Source of the DNA: Opitutus sp. GAS368 | GTDB lineage: Bacteria > Verrucomicrobiota > Verrucomicrobiia > Opitutales > Opitutaceae | DNA: 64,000 bases | Direction of reading: 5' to 3' | Assembly: GCA_945903545.1 (NCBI GenBank) | Contig: CAMDOO010000002.1 | Span: 32,390-96,389, forward strand | In this document: positions 9,581 through 17,969 of the stretch, one piece after another | Position numbering within the stretch: position 1 is the stretch's first letter | How the letters are laid out: each line of letters opens with the position of its first letter | Made by a program: the position numbers and the translations under genes | The notes under the pieces: generated by a model | Told to the model about the DNA's origin: nothing | Database searches by the model: none | What the model saw: only the letters and a program-made list of their open reading frames with translations

Positions 9581-10435
9581 TCAGGCGGGCGGGCTGTATT
9601 TTTTCAGCCGCCCCACGATGTCCGTCCGCAGCCGGTCGACGTACGACAGCGTGAAATTCACCACGTCGAGTTTCTCGTCCCGCACCAGCGGGGTGAGATC
9701 CATTGCCCAAGTGACAGCCTTGGCCGTGTCCACCGCGTGGCTGGTGTGGAAGGTCGCGTTTGCCGCCCGCCGCCCGAGCGCAGCCTCGTCATAGCGCTTG
9801 CCGCCCTCGATCTGGGAGGCGAACACGCGCAGCAGCCGCACCGCCAGCTCCGGATCGCGGCCGGCGTCGAGCGCCACCTTGTCGTGGTCGACCAGCCAGT
9901 CGAGCCCGCGCCAGACTTCGCAGCCGAGCACGCGCACCGGGCGTTTCTCGCGCGGCAATGCCCGCAGCGCCACCAAGCAGCGATGGAAGACCGCCACGTG
10001 GGTGTCGTGCTTGTCGGCTGGGTTGTGCAGGTAAACCACCCGCGGGCTGGTGGCCCGGAAAATTGCCCCCAGGTCCTGGGTCACGCCGACCCGGCCCGTC
10101 TTCACGTCCGCACTCGGGTGCGCCAGCTGCACCTGGATCGCGTAGCCCCCGAGCCGGGCCGCCTCGCGCTGCTCGTCGCGGCGCACTTCCCGCATGTGCG
10201 CATCGGTGAGCGCGGCGAACCGGCCGGTCCGCGCCGAACCGGCCCCGTCGGTCACCACCACCCCGCCGAACGCGAGTCCGCCGCCGACGCGGCACTCGTC
10301 GATGGCCGACTGCGCCATGATCTCGATGTCATCCTGGTGCGCGCCGACGCAGAGATGCGTCACCCGCGCCAGCGCCGCCGCCGGTTCGCCGCCCGCGGGC
10401 ACGAACACATCGGCGTCAGGACGGGAGAATTTCAT
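9581..10435 (-). CDS. PIG-L/LmbE family deacetylase
   Basis: Predicted zinc-dependent N-deacetylase acting on a GlcNAc-containing small molecule or sugar conjugate; the true substrate is unknown. ATG at 10435 gives 284 residues and a normal domain start; upstream codons overlap the neighbouring gene. The family metal motif AHQDD is at residues 32-36, and a later PADKHDTH segment around residue 140 supplies the second histidine pair. The sugar nucleotidyltransferase at 10492-11376 lies 56 bases upstream on the same strand, so the two are probably co-transcribed and may act on one activated amino sugar (inference). Confidence 0.85.
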   Translation of the reverse strand: MKFSRPDADVFVPAGGEPAAALARVTHLCVGAHQDDIEIMAQSAIDECRVGGGLAFGGVVVTDGAGSARTGRFAALTDAHMREVRRDEQREAARLGGYAIQVQLAHPSADVKTGRVGVTQDLGAIFRATSPRVVYLHNPADKHDTHVAVFHRCLVALRALPREKRPVRVLGCEVWRGLDWLVDHDKVALDAGRDPELAVRLLRVFASQIEGGKRYDEAALGRRAANATFHTSHAVDTAKAVTWAMDLTPLVRDEKLDVVNFTLSYVDRLRTDIVGRLKKYSPPA

Positions 10436-10491
10436 GGGGTCCGGGATTGAAGGGGTCTGATGGAATTTCACGAAGCCAAAGCGTAACGCGC

Positions 10492-11376
10492 TCAGAACAA
10501 CTTCACCGGATATTTTCCCGCGGCCACCAGCGCGAGCAGCGCCGCCTCGACGCGCGGCTTGTCCGCCCGGTTCGTCACGCCGAACCACGAATCACCCGTG
10601 GGCAGCACGTCGACGGTCGCCGCGCCCTGCCCGATCATCGTCGAGACCGCGGCCGGGAGGTAGAACTCGGACTTCGGCTCGGAGCCGTGCGCCGCGAGGA
10701 ATTCCTGCAGCTGCTGCTCAAGCGCGGGAAAGATCGCCGGCGTGAATCCGAAGCAGTTCATCGAGACCGTCTCGTCGCCCCGCAGCCCGGCGGCGGCGAG
10801 GGCCGCGCCGTCGATCCCATGGCGCTCCTCGATCGCGACAAGTTTCCCGTCCGGGCCCACCCGGCAGAGCCCGCGCGACACCGTGCCGTGCTCGGAGAGC
10901 GTGCGGTCGAGGCGGTAACCCACCATCGCGAAACGGTGCGGGCCGCCAGCCGGGCCCACCGGCCGGGCGAGGAACTGCGCCAGCTGCCGGAACGCCTCGC
11001 CCCCGAAGAAATCATCCGCGCCGACCACGGCGAACGGCCCTTGGATCGCCTCCCGCGCACACCACACCGCGTGCCCCGTGCCCCAGGGTTTCTCGCGTCC
11101 CGCCGGCGGCAGGAATCCGCCGGGCAGCGCGTCGGGCGCCTGAAAGACGTAATCGACCTGCGCCTTGCCCGCGTAGCGCGCGCCCACCTGCTCGCGGAAC
11201 ACCGGCTCGAAGTCGCGCCGGATCACGAAGACCACCCGGCCGAACCCGGCCCGCAGCGCGTCGAAGACCGCGTAGTCGAGGATCGTCTCGCCCGACGGGC
11301 CGACGGGGTCGATCTGCTTCAGCCCCCCGTAGCGGGAGCCCATGCCGGCCGCAAGGACGAGGAGGGTGGGTGTCAT
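10492..11376 (-). CDS. Nucleotidyltransferase, sugar-1-phosphate NTP transferase family
   Basis: A 294-residue cytoplasmic enzyme expected to make an NDP-sugar from NTP and a sugar 1-phosphate. The signature LAAGMGSRYGG is at residues 8-18, a substrate-loop lysine-type segment KQIDPVG follows, and VVGADDFFGG near residue 115-122 supplies the metal-binding aspartate. The sugar cannot be read from sequence; UTP-glucose-1-phosphate-like and other NDP-sugar enzymes share these motifs. It is the first gene of a probable two-gene unit with the PIG-L deacetylase. The start is ATG at 11376, with a GTAG-bounded palindrome eight bases upstream, so the promoter must lie in or beyond that element. Confidence 0.85.
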   Translation of the reverse strand: MTPTLLVLAAGMGSRYGGLKQIDPVGPSGETILDYAVFDALRAGFGRVVFVIRRDFEPVFREQVGARYAGKAQVDYVFQAPDALPGGFLPPAGREKPWGTGHAVWCAREAIQGPFAVVGADDFFGGEAFRQLAQFLARPVGPAGGPHRFAMVGYRLDRTLSEHGTVSRGLCRVGPDGKLVAIEERHGIDGAALAAAGLRGDETVSMNCFGFTPAIFPALEQQLQEFLAAHGSEPKSEFYLPAAVSTMIGQGAATVDVLPTGDSWFGVTNRADKPRVEAALLALVAAGKYPVKLF

Positions 11377-11383
11377 GGACGCA

Positions 11384-11526
11384 GGTAGGGGCGCGTGTCC
11401 TCACGCGCCCTGGATTCAATCCCACCGCGAAAGCCGGCTGCTGCCACCGAACCCAGGGCGGCTGGGGACAGCCGCCCCTGCCCGACCGGATTCACTGCGC
11501 AAATCTTCGCGATCTTCGCGGTTAAA
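11384..11526. repeat. GTAG-bounded palindromes plus TTCGCGGTTAAA word
   Basis: GGTAGGGGCGCGTGTCCTCACGCGCC is followed by GGCGGCTGGGGACAGCCGCCCCTGCC, two hairpins typical of the REP-like set, then TGCGCAAATCTTCGCGATCTTCGCGGTTAAA (11496-11526), a word-type arm without a partner nearby. Confidence 0.6.
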
Positions 11527-11543
11527 CGACATGCGCATGGGCC

Positions 11544-12275
11544 TCACTTCAGCGCCGCCCAGACGCGCTGGACGTCTTCGTGGTCGTCAAGGTCATGGAG
11601 GAACTCGCCGACCTCGGCGCGCGCCGCGTCGTCCAGGGTCGGGTACATCTTGGCGACATAGCCGAGCTCGCTGGTGACCACGGTCCAGCCGTGCTCCCGG
11701 AGCCAGGTGGACACCGCGTGCACCGCGGTGCGCTCGGTGACAAAGCGGGCGCCGCAATGGTCCGCGGGAATGTCGTCGTTCTGGGCGTGCGTGAGCACCT
11801 CGAAGTCGTTCGCGCCGGCCTCGATCGCCGCGGCCTCGAGGTCGGTCTTCAGGTCGGCATGGTGCGCCTCGACGAGGCCCACGTGGTCGAAGAGAAACTT
11901 GTTGCTGCCCGCGATGCCCAGCACGCCCTTCTTGAAAAGGAGCCGCATCTCGGGAGCGGTGCGCTGGTGGTTATCGGTGTAGATCTCCACGATCACCGGC
12001 ACCTTGTGCGGCGCGTAACCCTCGAAGACCACGTGCTCGAGCGCCATCGCGTCGCCGCCGGTGCCGGCGCCCTTCTTGATCGCGCGCTCGATGACGTCGC
12101 GGGTCACGCTGGCCTTGCGGGCCTTCTCCACCGCGGCGAAGAGCCGGGCGTTGCCGGCCGGGTCACCGCCGCCGAGCTTGGCGGCCACGGTGATTTCTTT
12201 CGTCAGCTTGCCGACGATCTTGCCCTTCCGTTCGTTGACGATCGCGCGCTTTGCGTGGAGCCATTGACGTCCCAT
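11544..12275 (-). CDS. YebC/PmpR (TACO1) family protein
   Basis: A 243-residue member of the YebC family, described variously as DNA-binding transcriptional regulators and as translation factors that relieve stalling at proline stretches. The N-terminal MGRQWLHAKRA and KLTKEITVAAKLGG segments, RDVIERAIKKGAG in domain 2 and YAPHKVPVIVEIYTDN are family hallmarks; length matches the usual 240-250. ATG at 12275 is the expected start. It is flanked by repeat spacers on both sides and appears to be transcribed alone. Confidence 0.93.
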   Translation of the reverse strand: MGRQWLHAKRAIVNERKGKIVGKLTKEITVAAKLGGGDPAGNARLFAAVEKARKASVTRDVIERAIKKGAGTGGDAMALEHVVFEGYAPHKVPVIVEIYTDNHQRTAPEMRLLFKKGVLGIAGSNKFLFDHVGLVEAHHADLKTDLEAAAIEAGANDFEVLTHAQNDDIPADHCGARFVTERTAVHAVSTWLREHGWTVVTSELGYVAKMYPTLDDAARAEVGEFLHDLDDHEDVQRVWAALK

Positions 12276-12394
12276 AGAAACGGCACCCTAGCCGGCCCGA
12301 TCCGCCGCGCGCAAGCCGAAGCATTGCGGGGCCATGTCCTCATGCAAAAATCCTGGGGCCCCGGCAGGGCGCGGACTCCGTTCCGCGCCGTGAT

Positions 12395-12508
12395 GGTTAG
12401 AGGCAGGGTTGCCTCGACGAGCCCTTCGACTCTGCTCAGGGCCTTGAGCCTGTCGAAACGGGCGACCGCGATGATCGATCCCGGCCGGGTCGTCGACCCA
12501 GCCCTGCC
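12395..12508. repeat. Composite REP-like palindrome
   Basis: GGTTAGAGGCAGGGTTGCCTCGACG leads into a CCCTTCGAC/GTCGAAACGGG hairpin around TCAGGGCC, then ACCGCGATGATCGATC and GGTCGTCGACCCAGCCCTGCC. The outer ends complement one another (GGCAGGGTTG / AGCCCTGCC). The ACCGCGATGATCG tail also occurs in the element at 21691-21768. Confidence 0.6.
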
Positions 12509-12561
12509 TTCGTCTCCGGCGCACGCGGAGTTGCCGCCCTGCCGGACCCGGGACCGCGCAC

Positions 12562-12993
12562 CTACCGGCCCTGCGGCCGGTTGACCAGGGCCGTGCCGTA
12601 GGCGTGAATGCCATCGACATCGAAGGAAAGCCGCGCCGGCGGCGGCTCACCCTGCGGCAGGACGTACTGGCTCTCGTTGGTCACGCCCCGCTCCGGCGAG
12701 GCGTTCGCAATGATGTTCAGCGCCATGGCGATGGTGTACTGCTTGCTCGCGCCGCCACTCTCATCCACCTCGAGCACGACTTTCGTGGGCAGGATGCTGC
12801 TGGGCTGGCCGTTGACCTTGACGCGGGCGCCCCGCACGAAGCTGGATTCCACCCGGACGAAAACGGTGTTGCCCGAACCGGAGACCACCGGACCCGGCGA
12901 GTTCCCGGAGGCGGCAAGGCAACCGCCGCCGAATAAAACCAGCAAGGCGCACGCCGCGGTCAAAACACGAGTCAGGGGTTGGGGCAGGTCCAC
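12562..12993 (-). CDS. Small lipoprotein, paralogue of the 13094-13480 product
   Basis: A 143-residue predicted lipoprotein of unknown function. A hydrophobic leader ends in a lipobox-like LFGGGC near residue 25. The mature part includes a VKVNGQPSSILP segment, then KVVLEVDESGG, a strand-rich core and a C-terminal GTALVNR. The neighbour encoded at 13094-13480 has matching blocks in the same order (IKLDGTQVSMFP, VMVEVDDAGK, GTALIER), so the pair looks like a tandem duplication that has diverged strongly. The 100-base gap between them has no clear terminator, consistent with one transcript. Confidence 0.7.
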   Translation of the reverse strand: MDLPQPLTRVLTAACALLVLFGGGCLAASGNSPGPVVSGSGNTVFVRVESSFVRGARVKVNGQPSSILPTKVVLEVDESGGASKQYTIAMALNIIANASPERGVTNESQYVLPQGEPPPARLSFDVDGIHAYGTALVNRPQGR

Positions 12994-13093
12994 GGGGGTG
13001 TTTCTAGTGATTGCGAGGGCGGAAACAAGGGTTCGCTCCGGGTCGGGCCCGCCGCTTGGGGAACATGACCGCGTGGCGCATCCCGGGGCCGGC

Positions 13094-13480
13094 TCAGCGC
13101 TGCCGCTCGATGAGGGCGGTGCCGATGGCCACGGGCCCCGTGCGTTCGTAGTAGATCCGCATGGGAATGTCCTGACCCTGCTCGATCACATATTGCCCGA
13201 GATCCCCGCCGAGGATGTTCGTCGAGAGCGCCACCACATAGCGGCGCACCGCCTTCCCGGCGTCGTCGACCTCGACCATGACATAACCCGGGAACATGGA
13301 CACCTGGGTGCCATCCAGCTTGATCGCGCCCCCCACGACCACGCCCTCGATGCGGATGTACGACCGAAAGCGCTCGCCCTTGGTCTCCGGGACGGTGGCC
13401 GAGCCCGACGCGGGCGTCTTGCAGCCACCCAAGACAAGCAACCAGACGACTGCACTGAGAGTGAGGACGGACGCACGCAC
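13094..13480 (-). CDS. Small lipoprotein, paralogue of the 12562-12993 product
   Basis: A 128-residue predicted lipoprotein of unknown function, upstream member of the tandem pair. The leader MRASVLTLSAVVWLLVLGGC ends in a lipobox cysteine. The mature part aligns by eye with the downstream product at three blocks: IKLDGTQVSMFPGYVMVEVD, RRYVVALSTNILGG and the C-terminal GTALIERQR. Charged residues are spread evenly and no catalytic motif is apparent. The gene follows the terminator at 13562-13592, so a promoter is expected in 13481-13560, which holds no obvious consensus. Confidence 0.7.
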   Translation of the reverse strand: MRASVLTLSAVVWLLVLGGCKTPASGSATVPETKGERFRSYIRIEGVVVGGAIKLDGTQVSMFPGYVMVEVDDAGKAVRRYVVALSTNILGGDLGQYVIEQGQDIPMRIYYERTGPVAIGTALIERQR

Positions 13481-13561
13481 GTCTTTCTCATACCCATACC
13501 GCCGTAGGCTTCAAAGCTTCACTGGTAACAATCGATCCGGGTCGGCGGCCGGACTGCAGCA

Positions 13562-13592
13562 GCAAAAAGCCGCGCCCCGAAAGGCGCGGCTG
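13562..13592 (-). terminator. Rho-independent terminator of the LTxxQ gene
   Basis: On the minus strand a 9-bp stem (AGCCGCGCC / GGGCGCGGCT, loop about TTTCG) is followed by five U residues, about 25 bases after the stop of the gene at 13617-14150. Confidence 0.85.
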
Positions 13593-13616
13593 GAATGTCA
13601 TCGCGTGGGCGGACCG

Positions 13617-14150
13617 TCAGTTCCCGTTGGCGCCACCACCGCCAGCGCCGCCGCCGCCGCGGGCGCCACGCCCACCGCCACCACCACCCTGGCCACGGCC
13701 GCCGCCGCCACCAGGTCCGCCCTGGCCGCCGCGATTGCCGCGCCCGCCGGCCGCCGGCATGGCATCAAATTCCTTCTGCTGGTCCGACGAAAGGATGGCG
13801 CGGAGCGAAGCCCGGCCGGCCGTCTGGATTTCCTGGACCTTCGCCATGCGGGCTTCCGGCGTGAGCTTGGTGTCGTCGCGCACCGCCTGCAGCTTGGCGG
13901 CTTCCTCGTTGTAGACGGCGAGGACCTTGGCCTTCTGCTCCGCGGTCAGCGTCACCGCGGCATCCAGCCGCTGCACCTGCGCGTCGGGCGCGGCGGCCGT
14001 GCCCGGGGCCATGCCCCGGCCGCGACCGCGGGCGCCCTTTTCCGCGCCGGCCTTGGAATCATCGGTGGTGGTCTGGGCGGCGGCGGAAGCCACCGCGAGG
14101 GTCAGGCAGCCGAGGGCTGCGAGGAGGGACAGAACGGACTTTGTTTTCAT
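13617..14150 (-). CDS. Periplasmic LTxxQ-type (Spy/CpxP-like) protein with Gly/Arg-rich tail
   Basis: A 177-residue exported protein. The signal peptide is MKTKSVLSLLAALGCLTLAV through ASAAAQ. The middle is helical and carries two LTxxQ-like motifs, LTAEQ near residue 71 and LSSDQQ near residue 118, as in Spy/CpxP-family chaperones and envelope-stress sensors. The last 45 residues are almost only Gly, Arg and Ala with GGRG repeats, probably disordered; similar low-complexity tails are common in Verrucomicrobiota and Planctomycetes members of this family (from memory). It is transcribed singly and ends in a good terminator. Confidence 0.75.
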   Translation of the reverse strand: MKTKSVLSLLAALGCLTLAVASAAAQTTTDDSKAGAEKGARGRGRGMAPGTAAAPDAQVQRLDAAVTLTAEQKAKVLAVYNEEAAKLQAVRDDTKLTPEARMAKVQEIQTAGRASLRAILSSDQQKEFDAMPAAGGRGNRGGQGGPGGGGGRGQGGGGGGRGARGGGGAGGGGANGN

Positions 14151-14322
14151 GGTTGGGATTTTGAGGGTTCAACGAAGTGCCAACAGGCCTGTCGCAACCG
14201 ATGACGATTCCCCCCCTTCCCCGGGTTACGTCCCGAGTATTATCCGGCGTGGCGATCCTGTCATGAACCCGCCGCCATCTGGCCCAGTTACAGGGCAGCG
14301 GATTCGTTTACTCGAACAGTCT

Positions 14323-14379
14323 GTAGCCGGGGTCGGTGACCCCGGTTCCGATCCGCCGGCCTCACCGAGGCCAGCTACA
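14323..14379. repeat. GTAG-bounded REP-like palindrome, CTGGCCTCGG family
   Basis: TGTAGCCGGGGTCGGTGACC at one end and CTCACCGAGGCCAGCTACA at the other. The same family occurs at 62295-62352 and, in frame within ftsY, at 51664-51717. Confidence 0.75.
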
Positions 14380-14408
14380 AATGATCGCAGCTGGCCAAGC
14401 CGGAACGC

Positions 14409-16829
14409 TTACAGCCCCAGCTTGGCCCGCAACTCCGCCAGCGTCTCCGGCTGGCCGACAAACAGCTCCGGCGCCCAGCGGCGCTGCGCGAGCATCGGGC
14501 CGTACATCGCCTTGCCGAGGTGGGAATTCAGCTGCAGGCCCGCGAGGTACTGCAGGCGCAGGTTGCGATCGAGGTTGATCTGGGAGCCCTGCAGCCACGC
14601 CTTCAGCTCGGGCGCACGGCCGGCGTAGGTATGGATCAGGTCGGCGGCCGTGCCCATGCTGGACTCGTCGAGCGAGGTCTTGACCTTGGCGTAATCCGGC
14701 CGGTCAAGGCGGGCCTGGATCTGGTCGACATCGAGCTTCATCGGCCCGACCTGGCCGAGCATCACGACATCGTAGCCGTAGCCGTTCTCGTCGTTGCCCC
14801 AGATCGTGCCCTCCGGGAAGACCTCGAAGAACGTGGCGATCTCGGTGCGGACCACCGCCTCGTCGCTCTCGTAGAACGGGACCCACTGCGTGACCAAGCC
14901 GCCTGGCTTGAGGCGCTGCTTCACGAGCTCGAAGTACTCCTTGGTGTAAAGCGTCGCCGCGCCCTTCACCCACGGGTGGATCGGGTCGGAGGTGATGATG
15001 TCGAACTTCTCCTGGGTCGTCAGGATGTAGTGCCGCGCGTCGTCGTAGATGATCTCCACCCGCGGGTCATTCACCACGTCGTAGTTCTGGTCCTTGAAGT
15101 ATGGCGCGATGTGCTTGGGGATCAACGGCTCGATCTCGCAGATCACGATCCGCTTCACCGACGGGTACTGCGTGAACGAACCCGCCGTCACGCCCGCCCC
15201 GCAACCGACGATCAGGATGGATTCGGGGTTCGGGTGGAACAGCGCCGGCACGTGCCCGAGCATCCGCTGCAGGCGCATGTCCGACACCAGCGTGGACGCC
15301 TCCGTCTTGCCTGCGACGTGGAAGCTGCGGACGCCGTCCGACCACTGCGTGACCGAGACGGTGGAGTTCAGGCCCTCGCCCACGTACAGCGGCTGGGAGG
15401 AGTAATTGGTGTACGGCAGCTCGCGGCCGTAGGCGACGAGTTGCCAGGGCAGGACGGGCACGCCGCGGATCAGGAAGATGACGGCGATCGCGCCGACGGC
15501 GGCGAGGCCCGGCAGCCAGGCTCCGCCGGCAGCTTCCCCGCGCCGGCCGGCGAACATCACCAGCAGCGCGGACCCGAGCGTCAGTGCCATGAGGAACTGC
15601 TGGGTGTGCTGCGTGCCGATCCACGGGATCGTGATCAGGCTCGCACCGAGCGAACCGCCGATCGCACCGAGGGTATTGGCCGCGTAGGTCATGCCGACGA
15701 GCCGGCCGGAGTCGCGGCCCGGCTCGACCACCGCGGCGAGGGCGAGCGGGAAGCTCGCGCCCCAGAGGCAGGCGGCGGGCAGGATCGCCCAGGCGCAGCG
15801 CACGATGTCGAGTTGCAGCAGGTACTCGGGCTTCTGCGCGAGTCCCTGGTTGATCGGCCACCACGGCAGCGAGTCCGCCAGCACGTAGGCCGCCCACGCG
15901 ATCGAGGCCGCCTGCAGCAGCTGGCAGACCCCGAGCGCCAGCCACGGGCGCCGGCCGTCGCGCGCCATGAGCGAGCCCACGGCACTGCCGAGGCCGAGGC
16001 CGGTGAGGAAAACCGCGAGGATGATCGAGAACGTGTAGACCGTGCCGCCGAGCATCAGCGCGAGCAGGCGGGCCCAGACGACCTCGGCGCTGAGCGCGCA
16101 GTAGCCGGAGATCGCGATGGTGAGGAAGACGGCCTTGGTGCTGGCCGGGAGCGGCGCCATGTCCTTTTCCGAGGCGGCCGGCGGCGCCCGGTGCGGCGCA
16201 AAGCCGGCGAGCACGTAGGCGATCGCGGCGACCACAAAGTTGATCGCGACCGCGAAGTACGTCGCGTAGGGCATGTCGTGCAGGCGGAGGAGATAGAGGC
16301 CGGCCACGAGGCAGCCGAGGACCGCGCCCGCCGTGTTGCCGCCGTAGAAGAAGCCGAGCCAGGAGACCCCGCGCGGCGTGTTCTCGATCCAGCGCGCGAT
16401 CACGGGCAGCGTCGCCCCCATCATGAACGTCGGGGGCAGCAGGCAGCAGGCCGCCGCCACGGCGCGGAGCGTGACGTCGAGGGAGCCCTGGCCGCCGATC
16501 GACGCATAAATGCTGCCGACATAGGGCAGGCCGAAGAGCACCAGCAGGCCGCACACGCCGATGCCCAGCTCCAGCAGCGCGTAGACCCGGAGCGGATGCC
16601 GCTCCGGCGAGACCAGCCGGGGCCAGCTCAGGCTGCCCGCGCACATGCCGCCCATGAAGGTCGCCAGCAGCACGCCCATCGACACGGCATTGGAGCCGAT
16701 CACGAGCTGCAGGAGCTGGAACCAGACCACCTCATAGATCAGCGCGGCGCAGCCGCTGCCCACGAAGAGCACGACCAGCAGCGGGAGGAAACGGGAGGCG
16801 GAGTTGTCGGAGGAGGCAGCGGAGGACAT
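14409..16829 (-). CDS. Fused MFS-like membrane domain and spermidine-synthase-like domain
   Basis: An 806-residue inner-membrane protein. ATG at 16829 is chosen because the residues before it are spacer-like. From residue 14 there are about a dozen hydrophobic segments (first: FLPLLVVLFVGSGCAALIYE), then a Rossmann methyltransferase-like domain with ILIVGCGAGVTAG, a nucleotide-binding acid in IVICEIEPLIPK, and IIYDDARHYIL, all typical of the spermidine synthase superfamily. GGLVTQWVPFYESD follows. Such fusions are widespread, and the aminopropyltransferase activity is untested in most. A second copy lies at 26865-29138. No decarboxylase or polyamine gene is near, so polyamine synthesis cannot be assumed. 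Confidence 0.85.
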   Translation of the reverse strand: MSSAASSDNSASRFLPLLVVLFVGSGCAALIYEVVWFQLLQLVIGSNAVSMGVLLATFMGGMCAGSLSWPRLVSPERHPLRVYALLELGIGVCGLLVLFGLPYVGSIYASIGGQGSLDVTLRAVAAACCLLPPTFMMGATLPVIARWIENTPRGVSWLGFFYGGNTAGAVLGCLVAGLYLLRLHDMPYATYFAVAINFVVAAIAYVLAGFAPHRAPPAASEKDMAPLPASTKAVFLTIAISGYCALSAEVVWARLLALMLGGTVYTFSIILAVFLTGLGLGSAVGSLMARDGRRPWLALGVCQLLQAASIAWAAYVLADSLPWWPINQGLAQKPEYLLQLDIVRCAWAILPAACLWGASFPLALAAVVEPGRDSGRLVGMTYAANTLGAIGGSLGASLITIPWIGTQHTQQFLMALTLGSALLVMFAGRRGEAAGGAWLPGLAAVGAIAVIFLIRGVPVLPWQLVAYGRELPYTNYSSQPLYVGEGLNSTVSVTQWSDGVRSFHVAGKTEASTLVSDMRLQRMLGHVPALFHPNPESILIVGCGAGVTAGSFTQYPSVKRIVICEIEPLIPKHIAPYFKDQNYDVVNDPRVEIIYDDARHYILTTQEKFDIITSDPIHPWVKGAATLYTKEYFELVKQRLKPGGLVTQWVPFYESDEAVVRTEIATFFEVFPEGTIWGNDENGYGYDVVMLGQVGPMKLDVDQIQARLDRPDYAKVKTSLDESSMGTAADLIHTYAGRAPELKAWLQGSQINLDRNLRLQYLAGLQLNSHLGKAMYGPMLAQRRWAPELFVGQPETLAELRAKLGL

Positions 16830-16950
16830 GGTGCAGGGAAAGGGCCGTGGTAACAGGGATTCGCGGACCGGGAGTGTTATTCCCGGGTCCGGAACGACGC
16901 ACCCCAGCGGGCAAAGGTTGCCCGGGCAACGCCGAATTACGGGCGGACGC

Positions 16951-17077
16951 TGAAGTGAGGGCGAAAGAGGAAAGTGAGTAAAAAGGGGAAAGTGAAGGTG
17001 GTCCGGAACCGAATCGACCCGTCCGCCACCCTCCCTTCCCACCCCCAGTCACTTTCCTCTTTCACTTTCACTTCTCC
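16951..17077. repeat. Word-type inverted repeat, GGAAAGTGA words
   Basis: The left arm at about 16951-16998 (GAAGTGAGGGCGAAAGAGGA and onward) and the right arm at 17048-17077 (CACTTTCCTCTTTCACTTTC) are complementary over about 25 bases with about three mismatches; each arm is made of repeated AAAGTGA/GAAAG words. It separates the start of the fused transporter gene from the end of the flavin reductase. Confidence 0.7.
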
Positions 17078-17083
17078 GGTTCG

Positions 17084-17689
17084 TCAGGGCCGCTCCAGCT
17101 CGAAGCGCTCCGTGGTGCGGGCGTACGAGTTGCCGCCGAGGCGGCCGATCAGATCCAGCTTGGCGGGGTCAGGCCGGCCCGCGGCATCCAGCACGTCGTT
17201 GCGCACGTGCGCGTTCAGAATCCGGCCGAAGACGACATTTGCCGCGAGCGGCCCCTCGCCGATCAGGACGATCGAGTGCACCGTGCATTCAAACGCCACC
17301 GGGGCGGCAGCCACCCGCGGCGGACGCACCCGGGTTGACGGCGCGGCTTCGATGCCGAAGGCCGCGAACTCGCTCTCGCCATGGGGCAGCTCGGCCGAGC
17401 TGGCGTTCATCTTCTCGCCCAAGTCGAACGAAACGAGATTGACCACAAACTCCGGCACCTCGCGAAGGTTGCGGAGCGTGTCCTTCGGCGTCCCATCCCG
17501 CTTGTTCACCGGCACGAACATCAGGGTCGGCGGGTTGGCCGTGATGCCTTGAAAAAACGAAAACGGCGCGAGATTCGTCCGCCCGTCGGCGGAGATCGTG
17601 GCCACCCACGCGATCGGACGCGGCAGGATCGTGCCGATCATCCAGCGGTAGGCCTCGCGCGGCGCCAGGGCGGAAAAGTCCAGTTCCAT
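17084..17689 (-). CDS. Flavin reductase-like, FMN-binding split-barrel protein
   Basis: A 201-residue protein of the flavin reductase/DIM6-NTAB family, expected to bind FMN and transfer electrons from NAD(P)H to flavin or a partner oxygenase. ATG at 17689 gives the family start (MELDFSALAPREAYRWMIGT); the longer open frame upstream is spacer. Typical blocks are LPRPIAWVATISADGRTNLA, APFSFFQGITANPPTLMF and the C-terminal RLGGNSYART. It is divergent from the gene at 17970, with two near-identical palindromic sites in the shared upstream region, so transcription may be controlled by a dedicated repressor not encoded here. Confidence 0.88.
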   Translation of the reverse strand: MELDFSALAPREAYRWMIGTILPRPIAWVATISADGRTNLAPFSFFQGITANPPTLMFVPVNKRDGTPKDTLRNLREVPEFVVNLVSFDLGEKMNASSAELPHGESEFAAFGIEAAPSTRVRPPRVAAAPVAFECTVHSIVLIGEGPLAANVVFGRILNAHVRNDVLDAAGRPDPAKLDLIGRLGGNSYARTTERFELERP

Positions 17690-17777
17690 GGCCCCGATCA
17701 CGCACCGAACCACTCCGCCCGCCAATCCCTTTCCCACCCGGGACCCGCCACCCCGGTCCGCAAACGCACCCCCGCCC

Positions 17778-17798
17778 ATGTCATCTATTAGTTGACAT
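17778..17798. promoter_or_regulatory. Putative operator, copy 1
   Basis: The 21-base ATGTCATCTATTAGTTGACA+T is nearly palindromic (ATGTCA/TGACAT arms; only one mismatched pair inside). It lies 89 bases upstream of the flavin reductase start. It is AT-rich in a GC-rich spacer and is repeated 88 bp away with one base changed. Confidence 0.6.
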
Positions 17799-17865
17799 CC
17801 CCATGGGCCCGGAACCGCGTTCCTAGAGTGAAAACGCCCCCCCCCGCGCCTCCAACTCCAGGCCA

Positions 17866-17886
17866 ATGTCATCTATTAGTTTACAT
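17866..17886. promoter_or_regulatory. Putative operator, copy 2
   Basis: ATGTCATCTATTAGTTTACA+T differs from copy 1 by a single base and has the same orientation. It lies 84 bases upstream of the ATG at 17970. Spacing of 88 bp is about eight helical turns, suitable for cooperative binding of one regulator across the divergent promoter region (inference). Confidence 0.6.
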
Positions 17887-17969
17887 TCCCCGGGGGGCGG
17901 CACGCTGGGGCGGGCGGGGGAAATCCGATGGTTGCCGGCACGGGAAAGTCCGGCCAATTCAAGGCTGCG

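Noticed and set aside
14409..16829. Plus-strand long open frame over the fused transporter gene
   Set aside because: Highly charged Arg/Asp/His composition typical of antisense frames in high-GC DNA; the minus strand has clear membrane segments and Rossmann motifs.
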